DNA from: Bog-473 sp963701955 | GTDB taxonomy: Bacteria; Actinomycetota; Acidimicrobiia; Acidimicrobiales; RAAP-2 | Length of the DNA stretch: 64,000 nucleotides | Direction of reading: 5' to 3' | Assembly: GCA_963701955.1 (NCBI GenBank) | Contig: OY969694.1 | Coordinates: 1,798,001 to 1,862,000, forward strand | Shown here: in pieces, positions 8,628 through 17,486 of the stretch | How the letters are laid out: each line of letters starts with the position of its first letter | How positions within the stretch are numbered: the stretch's first letter is position 1 | Notes under the pieces: model-generated | Database searches by the model: none | Told to the model about the DNA's origin: nothing | What the model saw: the letters and a program-made list of their open reading frames with translations, nothing else | Program-made: the position numbers and the translations under genes

Positions 8628-9560
8628 GTGCCGTTCGTGCACCAAAGAGGGACACGTTTCTCCTGGGGGCGAGGATCTGACCGGGTCGCTGCCGGCGCCG
8701 GCAAAGCGGGCAGCGGCATCAGCTTCGGCGAGGCCGACCACGTCTATGCCACCCGGGACGGTGAGCAGCTGCTCGCCCGGATCTACCTGCCCGACATCTC
8801 TCCAGCAGAGGCCGCGCCGGTTGTCATAGACGTTCACGGCGGTCACTGGTCACGTGGTAACCGACTCGCAGGTCAACTCTACGATCGGGCGCTTGCCGCC
8901 AATGGGTTCGCTGTTGTCGCCATTGACTTCCGTCAAGCCCCGTGCCACTGCCATCCCGCAGCGTCAGCCGACGTCATCAGCGCCATCCGATGGGTCCGCG
9001 ACACGGCCGACCGATTCCGATTCGACCCCGCCCGGATCGGGCTGGTCGGATCTTCCAGCGGCGGGCACCTTGCACTGCTCGCTGCATGCCGGTTGGGTGG
9101 CCCGGAGTACCAGGACCCCGAACACGACCTCGGGGACCTGCCTGTTTCGTGCGTCGCATCCTTGTGGTCCCCTGTCGATCCTCACCGGCGCTACCGCTTT
9201 GCCGTCGAGCAGGTCGAACTCGCGCCCCCTGAACTGACCGACCGTTACCGTGCCCTTGCCGCCAGCTCGCTCGACTATTTCGGATCCGAAGAATGCATGA
9301 TCGAAGCAAGCATTCCCCGCCTGGTGGCTCGCGGCGAAGCCCTCGCCCTCCCACCGTTATGGTTGTGCCACCCCAGCGAGGACGTCAACGTCCCTCGCCC
9401 GATCCTCGATGACCTCGTCAGTGAGTGGAGGCGTGCCGGAGGCCATGTCGAGCTCGCCGTATACGAAGGACAACCCCACGCTTTCGGCCACAGACCAGGA
9501 CCGATCACAGACATGTTCATCGCCGATCTCGTCAACTTCTTCTGCCAACACCTCTCATAG
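8628..9560 (+). CDS. Alpha/beta hydrolase (esterase/lipase, HSL-like)
   Basis: This is an approximately 310-residue alpha/beta hydrolase. The oxyanion motif is DVHGGHW, the nucleophile elbow is GSSSGGH, the acid is in HPSEDV and the base His in GQPHAFG, so the Ser-Asp-His triad is complete. The start is uncertain: the frame is open back into the dehydrogenase gene, and GTG 8628 or GTG 8637 are the first candidates after that stop; neither has a good ribosome-binding site. It probably hydrolyses carboxylic esters in the same operon as the upstream 2-hydroxyacid dehydrogenase. Confidence 0.82.
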   Translation: MPFVHQRGTRFSWGRGSDRVAAGAGKAGSGISFGEADHVYATRDGEQLLARIYLPDISPAEAAPVVIDVHGGHWSRGNRLAGQLYDRALAANGFAVVAIDFRQAPCHCHPAASADVISAIRWVRDTADRFRFDPARIGLVGSSSGGHLALLAACRLGGPEYQDPEHDLGDLPVSCVASLWSPVDPHRRYRFAVEQVELAPPELTDRYRALAASSLDYFGSEECMIEASIPRLVARGEALALPPLWLCHPSEDVNVPRPILDDLVSEWRRAGGHVELAVYEGQPHAFGHRPGPITDMFIADLVNFFCQHLS

Positions 9561-9885
9561 CCGCGGCAACAGCTCAACTCAAGAACAGATACAGCCGGCC
9601 AGCAGCGTCTGCCCGCGGTCGGCACGTTGTGCGTTGAAGTGCAATCCACCCTCGTCGCTATCGATTCCATTGTGCTAGGGATCGGACTTTCCCCAGGAAC
9701 CGACTTCAGCCACCCGGAGATGCGTGACCCGGCGGAGTCTGCCACCCGGTTGCTCAGCATGCGGCTCTGTAGGCCGTAACGCGTTCGATCCGGCGAACCG
9801 CCTCAGGGCGAGTCCTCGGACCGGCAGTTCAAGAAGAAGCAAGCCGATAGCGTCGGTACAACGGGACACTCGAGAGGAGTCGAAA
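9561..9885. other. Intergenic region without recognisable gene
   Basis: About 325 bases lie between the esterase and ohr. No credible coding frame was seen. A stretch near 9780 contains GTTCGATCC, which recalls a tRNA T-loop, but no cloverleaf could be built around it. The ohr promoter presumably lies at its right end. Confidence 0.4.
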
Positions 9886-10344
9886 GTGACCAAATCGCTG
9901 TATACCGCAAAGGCCCATGTGGTGGGCGGGCGGGACCAGGGTCAGGGTGTGACCAGCGACAAGGCATTGGATGTCCACCTACGAACCCCCGTCGAGATGG
10001 GAGGCGGAGGTGGGGGCACGAACCCCGAGCAGCTCTTCGCCGTGGGTTACGCCGCATGCTTTGAGGGAGCGATCGGCGTGGTCGGGCGTCGAGAACGAGT
10101 CGATCTCGGGGCCGTTTCAATAGATTCAGAGGTCAGCCTGATCACGACTGAGAACCGCGGGTTCAATGTGGCCGTGGGACTCGATGTCTCGCTTCCGGGT
10201 ATTGGCGATCCCGAGCGCGCCATTTCCCTTGTGGCGGCAGCCCATGAGGTGTGCCCTTACTCCAATGCAACGCGCGGCAACATAGAGGTGACCCTGAAGG
10301 CCAACGGCCACCCAGTCCCTACCCCGGAGCCTGGAGACTCCTGA
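9886..10344 (+). CDS. ohr: Organic hydroperoxide resistance protein Ohr (OsmC family)
   Basis: This 152-residue thiol peroxidase reduces organic hydroperoxides using lipoyl-type reductants. The peroxidatic Cys58 is in GYAACFEGA and the resolving Cys123 in EVCPYSNATRGN, the Ohr signature. The N-terminus (LYTAKAHVVGGR) also fits Ohr, and the length is typical. GTG 9886 is chosen because GAGAGGAG precedes it by about 6 bases. No OhrR regulator is next to it. The following nitroreductase-like gene is on the same strand, 88 bases away. Confidence 0.95.
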   Translation: MTKSLYTAKAHVVGGRDQGQGVTSDKALDVHLRTPVEMGGGGGGTNPEQLFAVGYAACFEGAIGVVGRRERVDLGAVSIDSEVSLITTENRGFNVAVGLDVSLPGIGDPERAISLVAAAHEVCPYSNATRGNIEVTLKANGHPVPTPEPGDS

Positions 10345-10432
10345 AGATCCCGACTCGTCCCAAGCTTGTGATCTTCGACCATAAGGGTGGGGAAGCAGTC
10401 GCAAAGCTGTTGACAAGCAGGAGCAGACGCTC

Positions 10433-10930
10433 ATGGAGGAGCGGGTCGGCACGAGTGGTGTGACAATCGCAGCGATCTTCGAAGTGATCGAGGAGATGCG
10501 GTCGACGGGACCAGGGGAAAAGAACCGGCGGTTCAACGAGGCGCTGATCGCCGACTACCGGGCCTCGGACGGCAAGCGCACGGGAGAGATTCCCCCGGAG
10601 TCGGTCGTCCTGCTCACCATGAAGGGCGCAAAGACCGGGATCCAACGGACCGTCCCGGTCGGGGTTGAGGTGGTCGATGACCGCCTGTTGGTAGTTGGTT
10701 CGGCGGCTGGCATCGAGAAGAACCGGGGCTGGTATTACAACCTCGTGGCCAACCCGATCGTGACGGTCGAATGGCAGGGCGAGACGTTCCGCGCCGAGGC
10801 GTTCGTGACGCAGGGCAAGGACCGCGACTACCTCTTCAGCCAGATCACCGAGGTGTACATCACCCTTCAGGCGGCGATCACGCACAAGTTCCCGGTCATC
10901 GAGTTGCGCCGCCTCCAAATTGCGTCATGA
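10433..10930 (+). CDS. Deazaflavin (F420)-dependent nitroreductase family protein
   Basis: This 165-residue protein belongs to the DDN / DUF385 split-barrel family found mainly in actinobacteria that make F420. Recognisable parts are KGAKTGIQRTVPV and NRGWYYNLVANPIVTVEWQGE, which form the core barrel near the cofactor site. It probably reduces quinones or other electrophiles with F420H2. ATG 10433 has AGGAG upstream. The stop overlaps the start of a short TauD-like remnant (ATGA), so this gene once had a coupled downstream partner. Confidence 0.88.
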   Translation: MEERVGTSGVTIAAIFEVIEEMRSTGPGEKNRRFNEALIADYRASDGKRTGEIPPESVVLLTMKGAKTGIQRTVPVGVEVVDDRLLVVGSAAGIEKNRGWYYNLVANPIVTVEWQGETFRAEAFVTQGKDRDYLFSQITEVYITLQAAITHKFPVIELRRLQIAS

Positions 10931-11028
10931 CGGCTCTGACTGTTCGGATGCTCAACCCGGCGGTTGGCGCCGAGATCGAGGGACTGGAGTTGCTGATGCC
11001 CGACGGACCGGGAACTCAGCGAACGTCG
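10927..11028 (+). pseudogene. TauD/TfdA dioxygenase N-terminal remnant
   Basis: The frame beginning at ATG 10927, four bases overlapping the nitroreductase stop, encodes LTVRMLNPAVGAEIEGLEL. This resembles the first strand and loop of TauD-type 2-oxoglutarate/Fe dioxygenases (NPAVGAEIEG). After about 25 codons the similarity ends and the frame runs on meaninglessly to 11154 into the opposite P450 gene. None of the iron-binding residues remain. It is read as the 5-prime stub of a deleted gene; chance similarity is possible. Confidence 0.45.
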
Positions 11029-11059
11029 GACCCTTCAGCTATCAGCGCGGTCCAAACGC

Positions 11060-12292
11060 TCACCAGGTCACAAGTAGGTTGTCGATTCCGCCGCCCGTAC
11101 GGTCGTTGCGGATCTCGTAGTCGCTCAGGTCATTCGCCAGTCGCAGTTCGGTGAACCGGCGGAACAGCGAGGGAAACACGATCCGTAGCTCAGCGCGGGC
11201 GAGGCTTTGCCCGAGGCAGACGTGCGCGCCGTGACCGAACGCCACGTGAGGCACGCTCTTTCGTGTCGGATCGAACACCTCGGGGTCCGACCACACGCGC
11301 GGATCGCGGTTCGATCCCGCCTCGGAGATGATCACGAGGTCACCACGCTGAATCGTCACGCCCCCCAATTCGATGTCCTCCATAGCCCACCGCAAGAGCC
11401 CCAGGTTGTGCGCTGACGTCAGACGGGCAATCTCTTCGACGGTGGCGTCGATGCGGCTGAGCGGATCCTCCATGAGCCAGTCCTTCCACTTCGGCTCGTT
11501 CAGGAGGTAGAGCAATCCGAAGTCCATACGAGCCACCGTGGTTTCGTGGCCGGGGAACACGAGCGACGCAGCGTGACCTTCGAGCGGACGGTCAACAAAC
11601 AGATTGGGGTCAGCTGCTTCAGCGGCGACCATGTCGGACATTACGTCGGTTCCCGGGTTCTTCCGCTTCGCCTCTGCCAGGCGTCCCATGTACTCCTGGA
11701 GCTCCATCATCGCGGCGATCGCGCCGGGCTCGTTGCCGATCGCGCCCATGCGATCGGACAGCTCAAGGCAGTACTCGCGGTCCTCCGGCGGAACGCCGAG
11801 CAATGCGCAGATCACGAGCACAGGCAGACCCCACCCGAGATTCGTGTGGAAGTCCACCGGTTCGCCCGGATTCGCGTCGTGCGCGGCCTGCATCGTATCG
11901 AGACAGCTGTCGGTGAGGTCCTGGATCCAGTCGTTGAGGAGCTTCACCCGTTTTGGCGTAAAGGCTGGGACAAGGAGCTTGCGGAGCTTGACCTGGTCCT
12001 GGCCGTACTCCGTATCACCCATCGGCTTACCAAGCATGATCGAATCCGAAGCCAGGGGGGCGTTGGGCGGATCGGGGTGCGTGTAGTAACCGAACCGGCG
12101 GTCGGAGAACGCGAAACGCGCTTCCTCGTAACCGATCACGAGCCATCCGGGGTCACCAATCGGTGAAGTGACCCGCACGACCGGACCCTCTGTCGAGCGC
12201 AACTCCCGGTAGAGCGGCGAGAGGTGAAGCACATCGGGACGAGGGAAAGGGAGCTGCGGTGCCGGCCGGGTCTTCGTCGTCGTGTCCGTCAT
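11060..12292 (-). CDS. Cytochrome P450
   Basis: This is a complete 410-residue soluble P450. The I-helix reads FPGHETT, the ExxR motif EEIAR, and the haem loop FGHGAHVCLG with Cys ligand. The sequence PMGDTEYGQDQVKLRKLLVPAFTP is the C-helix region (H/R haem propionate contact replaced by Q/K-rich sequence). It is not close to the two P450s at the left edge. ATG 12292 is preceded by GGGTGGGG, a moderate ribosome-binding site. It stands alone, with a truncated dioxygenase at its 3-prime end. Confidence 0.92.
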   Translation of the reverse strand: MTDTTTKTRPAPQLPFPRPDVLHLSPLYRELRSTEGPVVRVTSPIGDPGWLVIGYEEARFAFSDRRFGYYTHPDPPNAPLASDSIMLGKPMGDTEYGQDQVKLRKLLVPAFTPKRVKLLNDWIQDLTDSCLDTMQAAHDANPGEPVDFHTNLGWGLPVLVICALLGVPPEDREYCLELSDRMGAIGNEPGAIAAMMELQEYMGRLAEAKRKNPGTDVMSDMVAAEAADPNLFVDRPLEGHAASLVFPGHETTVARMDFGLLYLLNEPKWKDWLMEDPLSRIDATVEEIARLTSAHNLGLLRWAMEDIELGGVTIQRGDLVIISEAGSNRDPRVWSDPEVFDPTRKSVPHVAFGHGAHVCLGQSLARAELRIVFPSLFRRFTELRLANDLSDYEIRNDRTGGGIDNLLVTW

Positions 12293-12786
12293 GAGTAATC
12301 CCCACCCTTCGTGTCTCCAGATCGTACCGATATTGCCGCGAATCTGAGTCGTTCACCGCAATTTTGATCATGATCTCATGAGCCTGTCGAGTCGACCAAC
12401 CCTCCAAGCCCTCACTCCTCAACGTGCACAGCTTTGCGAGGAGGTCGAACTCCTGATCAAGTTCGCTGGGCGGGATCATCGGTACGAGATTTCTCGATGC
12501 GGGACTGGTCAACTTTGGACGACAGCCCGGAGACGAAGAGGAGAGTCGAGACCCTCTTGCTTCGAGTGGCGACTCTGTTGGATGCGGGGCAGCCAGACCC
12601 TGTCGTTCCCAACCTGTGAGTAGGGGTTGTCCCCGTCTGCCGGGTGGGTGGTACCCCACTCAACGCCTTCAGGGGTGGACGCAGGGGCTCCAGGTCGACA
12701 GGTTGCACTCATCCCGCGCCTATGCGGCCAGACTACGGTGCGAGGAGCCAGCCGAGATGGCGATCGCGAGAGACCGGAGAGTGGCG
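12293..12786. other. Gap with weak ORF traces only
   Basis: Nearly 500 bases between the P450 and the next gene hold no recognisable gene. Two short plus-strand frames (12378-12623 and 12434-12619) could be halves of one shifted small gene; the second ends in a helical, protein-like stretch (SPETKRRVETLLLRVATLL), but no family was recognised. It is probably a decayed gene or spacer. Confidence 0.35.
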
Positions 12787-13233
12787 ATGACCTCGAAGTC
12801 TGACTTCACTGCTGAGGAGTGGCAGCTGATCCTCGAAGCACCACCAAGCGCTGGAATGATCGTGGTGACCGCCCAGAGGGGCGGCTCGTTTCGAGAGACC
12901 ATCGCCATGGCTAAGGCCTATGTCGAGGCACGCCAACAGCACGGAAAGAGCGAACTTCTCGATGAGATCGTGGCGGCGAAACCGGAAAGGGACCACTCGC
13001 ACTATCACTCTCCCGAGGAACTCAAGCAACATGGACTGCAACACCTGCGAGATTCGGTAGCTCTACTGGAAGAGAAGGCCTCGCCCGAAGAGGTCGAGGA
13101 ATATCGCCGATTCATCGTCACGCTGTGTCACAGAGTTGCCGCTGCTCACCGAGAGCATGATCAAGAAGTGAGCGAGTCGGAGCAGGCAGCGATAGACGAC
13201 ATCACGGAAGCCTTGAACGTGACCGTCCGGTAG
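12787..13233 (+). CDS. Conserved hypothetical protein
   Basis: This is a 148-residue soluble, helical and acidic protein of unknown function. It begins KSDFTAEEWQLILEAPPSAG, a start I associate with a widespread uncharacterised actinobacterial family in which a FTxEEW motif is followed by a Gly-containing loop and long helices. The C-terminal half is Glu/His-rich (RDHSHYHSPEEL and HREHDQE). No signal peptide or membrane segment is visible. ATG 12787 has GGAGAG upstream; the frame is open further left without support. Confidence 0.65.
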   Translation: MTSKSDFTAEEWQLILEAPPSAGMIVVTAQRGGSFRETIAMAKAYVEARQQHGKSELLDEIVAAKPERDHSHYHSPEELKQHGLQHLRDSVALLEEKASPEEVEEYRRFIVTLCHRVAAAHREHDQEVSESEQAAIDDITEALNVTVR

Positions 13234-13375
13234 GAATCGTCTCCGAGGGCGTCTATTCAAGACATGCTGCGGGACGATTAACGTGTTCGGTCAGCATGTA
13301 CCCGCAAGGGGGTGCAGCACCACCGTACGCTGCCGGATCGGTGGGACACCTCGGCACCGGAGATAGGTTGATCCC

Positions 13376-13753
13376 ATGCCGATGCCGAAACGGACAAGTG
13401 TCGATGACTTTTTCGCGCAGCTTGAGGACGTGCAGCGGCCGCACCTCGAGACCCTCCGGGCGCTGAGTGTGGATGTCGACCCTAAGGCACGAGAGGTACT
13501 CAAGTGGAACCTTCCCGTCTACGTCCGCGGAGAGAACACGAACCAATGGATGCTCCAGAACTTCAAGCACCACTGCTCTCTTCGATTTTCGCCGGAGTTC
13601 TTCGGAAGCCAGAAGAGTGCGGTCGAGGCCGCCGGTTACGAGTGCGGTGAAGGCTTCATCAAATTGCCCTACAACCGGGAACTGCCGACTGAGCTCCTGA
13701 AGACACTGATGCGGGCACGGGTGAGCGAGTTCGAAGCGCAGCATCCCAACTAG
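13376..13753 (+). CDS. DUF1801 domain protein
   Basis: This 125-residue protein has the DUF1801 (YdhG/iron-chaperone-like fold) pattern: an N-terminal helix, then VLKWNLPVYVRGEN, a beta strand pair, SLRFSPEFFGS and a C-terminal FIKLPYNRELP. Family members are small alpha-beta proteins, a few described as frataxin-like, but a biochemical role is not established for this subtype. ATG 13376 has GGAG some 13 bases upstream, which is far. It is not in an operon with its neighbours. Confidence 0.75.
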   Translation: MPMPKRTSVDDFFAQLEDVQRPHLETLRALSVDVDPKAREVLKWNLPVYVRGENTNQWMLQNFKHHCSLRFSPEFFGSQKSAVEAAGYECGEGFIKLPYNRELPTELLKTLMRARVSEFEAQHPN

Positions 13754-13892
13754 CGGATCGCTCTCCCCGGGTGTCCCACGTCGCTGGGACTCGGTGCCCC
13801 GTGTATGCCTATTGGGATGGACCACTCAGCCTTGGATATGAGCCGTCCACCCGGGTCGACAGCATTTGAGGGCACGTGGTGAACTCTTGTAC

Positions 13893-14351
13893 ATGACGAA
13901 GAGGATCGAGATCTCCCGATACATCGCCGCTTCTCCTGAGCTGGCGTGCGCCACCATCTCCGACGTGACTCGCATGGGCGAGTGGTCGGAGGAGTGCTAC
14001 GAGTGTGAGTGGCATGAGGGGTTTAGCGGCCCAGTCGTCGGTGCGACCTTCGATGGCCACAACCGGAACGGTGAGCACGAATGGGTCACTCAGGGCAAGG
14101 TCATCGAGGCTGACCCGGGACGGGCTTTCGCCTTCGAGTGCTCATGGAGGGACTTCCATTTCTCGACCTGGGGATACCGATTCGAGCCAACCGATTCGGG
14201 GTGTCGGGTCACAGAGTGGAGTGACGACCTCCGACCCGAGTCCGCCTTGGAATTCAGCCAGCAAATGTCAGGCATCGACGACCGGGCAGAGCGAAACCGG
14301 CAGACGATGAGTCTCACACTGGAACGCCTCGCTGCATCGCTCGAAAGCTGA
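13893..14351 (+). CDS. SRPBCC family (polyketide cyclase/START-like) protein
   Basis: This 152-residue protein has the SRPBCC layout: an initial strand (RIEISRYIAASPELA), the ISDVTRMGEWSEECYECEW helix-loop with Trp, a curved sheet (VTQGKVIEADPGRAFAFEC) and a long C-terminal helix ending LTLERLAASLE. Such proteins bind hydrophobic ligands in a deep cavity; many actinobacterial copies are uncharacterised. ATG 13893 is used since the longer frame lacks support. A perfect 8-bp hairpin immediately follows the stop. Confidence 0.8.
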   Translation: MTKRIEISRYIAASPELACATISDVTRMGEWSEECYECEWHEGFSGPVVGATFDGHNRNGEHEWVTQGKVIEADPGRAFAFECSWRDFHFSTWGYRFEPTDSGCRVTEWSDDLRPESALEFSQQMSGIDDRAERNRQTMSLTLERLAASLES

Positions 14352-14370
14352 ATCCCCTTCTTGGGGATTC
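14350..14370 (+). terminator. Hairpin at end of SRPBCC gene
   Basis: GAATCCCC and GGGGATTC form a perfect 8-bp stem with a TTCTT loop, overlapping the stop codon of the SRPBCC gene. There is no T tract after it, so it would be a weak intrinsic terminator or an mRNA 3-prime stabiliser. Confidence 0.5.
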
Positions 14371-14464
14371 GCTAACCAACGTTGAAGGTCACTGCCTGCA
14401 CCCTTACGCCGGCAAGGCACACGAGCGTGGTAAGGGAAGCGGTGCCGCGAGGCCACACCGACGC

Positions 14465-14507
14465 AAAAGCGCCCGTCCCACGAACTGACGGGGATCGGGC
14501 GCTTTTT
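14465..14507 (+). terminator. Strong intrinsic terminator
   Basis: AAAAGCGCCCG (14465-14475) pairs with CGGGCGCTTTTT (14496-14507) to give an 11-bp GC-rich stem with a U tract, a textbook Rho-independent terminator that could work in both directions because of the A tract on the left arm. It lies 95 bases after the SRPBCC hairpin, with no annotated gene directly before it, so it may end a small RNA or the SRPBCC transcript. Confidence 0.75.
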
Positions 14508-14968
14508 GTCTTGTCGCTTGTACTCCGAGAACGGATTGCTCGGGGAAATGGCTACCAGTGGGGGCGTCCTTGCCCTTGCCGTCGCAACGCTCCTGCTTCG
14601 AGCTGCTTGCTGTTGGTCTACCTGGGCCTACCGGGATCTCTCCCGGTCAATCCTCGTCCATCCGCTCTCAAGATGGCCCTTCATGCATACACCGCATAAG
14701 CGCCTCCTTCGGGAACCCTCTCGGATCCCGCACTTTCAGTATGCGCTCAGTGCGCCGCAACTTCCAGGGTCCAATTACCCTTGTGGGTCGATGGAACGCA
14801 GCTGGTGCGCGGCCTTCTTCAGCTGCCCTGCTCCCCGGGAGGGAGCGGGTCCGCGCTCAATCTGGACCGGCTGTCAGCCGCGTCAGGATCGCCGCTCACT
14901 GGCCAGCCCAACGAACGGTAGGGTCCTGGAGCAAACGACGCGCCCAGTGCACACGCGGGAGGGCATTG
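14508..14968. other. Gap without recognisable gene
   Basis: About 460 bases between the terminator and the next gene. The open frames here are Cys/Arg/Ser-rich and not protein-like, and no repeat, RNA gene or remnant was identified. The promoter for the gene at 14969 should be near the right end. Confidence 0.4.
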
Positions 14969-15598
14969 ATGACGGGCAAGGCTGATGGACATGACGGTGG
15001 GGAGGACCACGAGTGGGGAGAGGCCGTACCGGCCTCGTCCCGCCAACCCAGGCCGGGCGACATCATCACCGAATCCGGCCTGGCTGTGGCTCCTGAACCC
15101 CTCGTCGGCCACGACGTGTCGACCCCGCTCGATGAAGATGAGCCCGAGCACACCGTTCCGGCAGGCCCGCTGTGGGCGATGAAGGAACGCCGGCACACCC
15201 AGTGGCACCTTCTGCCAGCCCATGAGCAGCACGACAGGATTCGCGAGTGTTTGGAAGCCGACGACTACACGATCTACTGCATCGACGACGGGCGGCATCA
15301 TGCCATGATCGGCCGCCGCGTTGGCATCTCGCCCAGCGGCTGCGAGTACACGCTGATCGGCCGTATCTCCCTGGATCGCTACGCGGAACTACGTGACGAG
15401 GTCGTGCCAGTTGCTAACTGCTTTGATACGGCCACCGAGCTGCGACTGTGCGGTGTCGACGTGGAAGAGGCCATCCGATCCTCCAACCTCTTTGACGTCG
15501 CTCTCTACGAGAGCATCGACGAGGTTCCCGAGGACTATCGCCCAGGCTCGCCATTCCACCATTTCCGCCAGGATCTGGAGATCACCGCCTTCGATTGA
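14969..15598 (+). CDS. Hypothetical protein
   Basis: This 209-residue protein was not recognised. The first 75 residues are polar and Pro/Glu-rich and probably disordered. From WHLLPAHEQHDRIRECLEADDYTIYCIDDGRHHAMIGRR onward the pattern of helices and strands suggests a folded domain with YTLIGRISLDRYAELRD and a C-terminal VALYESIDEVPEDYRPG. There is no signal peptide or membrane segment. ATG 14969 follows GCGGGAGGG, a good ribosome-binding site, which supports this start over the longer open frame. Confidence 0.6.
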   Translation: MTGKADGHDGGEDHEWGEAVPASSRQPRPGDIITESGLAVAPEPLVGHDVSTPLDEDEPEHTVPAGPLWAMKERRHTQWHLLPAHEQHDRIRECLEADDYTIYCIDDGRHHAMIGRRVGISPSGCEYTLIGRISLDRYAELRDEVVPVANCFDTATELRLCGVDVEEAIRSSNLFDVALYESIDEVPEDYRPGSPFHHFRQDLEITAFD

Positions 15599-15755
15599 CG
15601 GCTTTGTGTGGGCCCTGACCAGCCTTAGTGAGACCACGCCCTGGTATCGCAGACCGCCGGGACTCAGGCGAGGTCGGACCATTCGGTATCCGGGGCAATC
15701 CTGAGGGGTCAGCGCGAACTATCTTCGGTCGAGGTCCCAGTCGGAGGGCATCACC

Positions 15756-16313
15756 ATGGCGAAGCTCATCTACGTGGCGAACACGTCACTCGACGGTTAC
15801 GTCGAGGACCGGGACGGTGGCATCGATTGGGGTGACCCTGATGAGGAGTACTTCAGTTTCATCAACGACCTTGAGCGCTCGGTTGGCACCTATCTCTACG
15901 GACGCCGCATGTACGAGGCGATGATCATCTGGGAGACCGCGCCCATCACTGACCAGCCGCCCTGGGTCGCGGACTTCGCCAACATCTGGCGAGCGGCCGA
16001 CAAGCTCGTCTTCTCGAAGACCCTCGCATCGGTGTCAAGCGGTAGGACCACTCTTGAACGAGAGTTCAACGTCGAGGCGATTCGGCGCATGAAGGCTGGC
16101 GAAACCCACGATCTCACGGTGGGCGGAGCTGATCTCGCGGCCCAAGCGTTTAGGGAGGGCCTGGTGGACGAGTGCCACTTGTTCTTCTGGCCAATCGTGC
16201 TGGGAGGCGGCAAGCACGCCCTTCCCACGCACGCGCGACTCGACCTTCAACTGCTCAGTGAGCGGCGCTCCCGCAGCGGAGTCGCCCACCTTCACTACCG
16301 CATCACCCAGTGA
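15756..16313 (+). CDS. Dihydrofolate reductase family (RibD C-terminal-like) protein
   Basis: This 185-residue protein has the DHFR-like fold of the RibD_C family: IYVANTSLDGYVED at the N-terminus, a middle LYGRRMYEAM, and LTVGGADLAAQAFREGLVDECHLFFWPIVLGGG, the NADPH-binding GG region and the following strand. Such stand-alone proteins are usually annotated as dihydrofolate reductase or pyrimidine reductase, but the substrate is mostly unknown. ATG 15756 has GGAGG at good spacing. Confidence 0.85.
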   Translation: MAKLIYVANTSLDGYVEDRDGGIDWGDPDEEYFSFINDLERSVGTYLYGRRMYEAMIIWETAPITDQPPWVADFANIWRAADKLVFSKTLASVSSGRTTLEREFNVEAIRRMKAGETHDLTVGGADLAAQAFREGLVDECHLFFWPIVLGGGKHALPTHARLDLQLLSERRSRSGVAHLHYRITQ

Positions 16314-16859
16314 GGAGATTCCGCCTGGGACCATCCGGCAAGTGAGCCGATCCCGTGCGGAGCACCTCCGGGACAATAAGGAACTTCAGCCGTCATAGGC
16401 CCACCACCCGATCGTCAGCGCCCCCCATCTCCGGGAGACCGCGACCGGTGCCTTCTTCCGAGGTGTCCCGAACGCCGGGACCCTGGCGCTTGAGGATCCT
16501 TCGTTTCCATCGCGGCGACCACCTAGTTCAGCAGCCACTTGCTGACTTATCCGCGGGCTGAGCAATGGCATCGAACTGCCAGAGCGTTGAAGCGCTGTCG
16601 CCCTCCAGGGTGACGCTGACGCTGGCCGGTGTCCCGTTCTTCAACGTCTTGGTCCAGCTTTGGTTCGGTGTTTCGTCCGGCCACCAGATGCCCTGCTGAC
16701 AGATGGTGGGAGTGGCTCCAACCACACCGAGTCGTCAATGCTTCCGACCTCCGCCACGCGTCCGATTGTACGGTAGCTGGGTCGGACGCGGCCGTTGTCA
16801 ACCTGCCCAATACGCCGGCTGGGAGTGCACGATGATCCAAGCCGGGCGAAGATGTCGAC
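16314..16859. other. Gap with a possible decayed minus-strand gene
   Basis: About 545 bases without a secure gene. A 65-codon minus-strand frame (16528-16725) encodes a protein-like C-terminal stretch (WTKTLKNGTPASVSVTLEG then TLWQFDAIAQ) that resembles a beta-rich extracytoplasmic protein, but its start and any upstream domain are missing. It may be the last piece of a truncated gene. Nothing else was seen. Confidence 0.35.
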
Positions 16860-17171
16860 ATGCCCCATGTCTTGATGGATCCCCCGAGCGAAGTGGCCAT
16901 TCAGCCTGGTGCTGTGGTCTCGAAGGTCGTGCACCGTGGCGACGGGATGAACGTGACTGTCTTTGGCTTTGACGCTGGCGAGGAGCTGACCGAGCACCAG
17001 GCGGCCCGCCCTGCAGTGGTTCAGGTCCTGTCCGGACGACTTCGCTTCACCGTTGACGGTGAGGAACTCGAGCTAGCTCCAGGCTCATGGCTGCACATGA
17101 CGCCTGGCACACCCCACTCCCTGGTCGCAACTGAACCAACCGTCATGCTGTTGACACTCTTTGGTTCCTGA
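16860..17171 (+). CDS. Small cupin domain protein
   Basis: This 103-residue single-domain cupin contains FDAGEELTEHQAARPAVVQVLSGRL (first cupin motif, with metal-type His and Glu) and APGSWLHMTPGTPHSLVA (second motif with His). It is probably a metal-binding beta-barrel protein; small cupins act in sugar or aromatic metabolism or in stress, and no specific reaction can be inferred. ATG 16860 and an in-frame ATG at 16875 are both possible, with weak ribosome-binding sites. Confidence 0.82.
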   Translation: MPHVLMDPPSEVAIQPGAVVSKVVHRGDGMNVTVFGFDAGEELTEHQAARPAVVQVLSGRLRFTVDGEELELAPGSWLHMTPGTPHSLVATEPTVMLLTLFGS

Positions 17172-17267
17172 CCGGCTCCCATCGCAGGCGCACCTGCTCT
17201 GAACATCGCCAATGGGGAAGAGACGTTTCTGCCCCAATTCGCCGGAGGTGGTGCATGAATCGTCGCG

Positions 17268-17486
17268 TCAGTGACGTTTGGGCTTGCCGCCGAGAAGGCG
17301 CAGCACGAAGCGCCCAAGGAGCCCAGGCGACTTGGCCCGCTGGACCGCCCGGGCCTCCGCCTCGTGGTCATTCGTCAGCGACCCGCCCATCCGCCAGTAA
17401 CGGCGACCGCCCCCGGTGTAGCGGACGTACTTGGGCACGGGGGGAAGTTTCTGCTTGGGCCTGCGCGGCCGCTTGCGCTTGGCCAC
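17268..17486 (-). CDS. Small basic hypothetical protein
   Basis: A 72-codon frame starting at GTG encodes a very basic protein: a Lys/Arg-rich N-terminus (KRKRPRRPKQK), a central YVRYTGGGRRYWRMGG and a C-terminal GRFVLRLLGGKPKRH. The composition looks more like a real protein than the opposite strand does, but there is no family match from memory and the ribosome-binding site is weak. Confidence 0.4.
   Translation of the reverse strand: MAKRKRPRRPKQKLPPVPKYVRYTGGGRRYWRMGGSLTNDHEAEARAVQRAKSPGLLGRFVLRLLGGKPKRH

Noticed and set aside
9700..9810. Possible tRNA-like sequence with GTTCGATCC
   Set aside because: No acceptor stem or anticodon arm could be paired.
12378..12623. Short ORFs in the gap after the P450
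   Set aside because: No recognisable family and no convincing ribosome-binding site; left as a gap note.
14558..15598. Longer ORF extending the 209-residue hypothetical protein upstream
   Set aside because: The first 137 codons are Ser/Arg/Pro-rich and unlike protein, and a good ribosome-binding site precedes ATG 14969.
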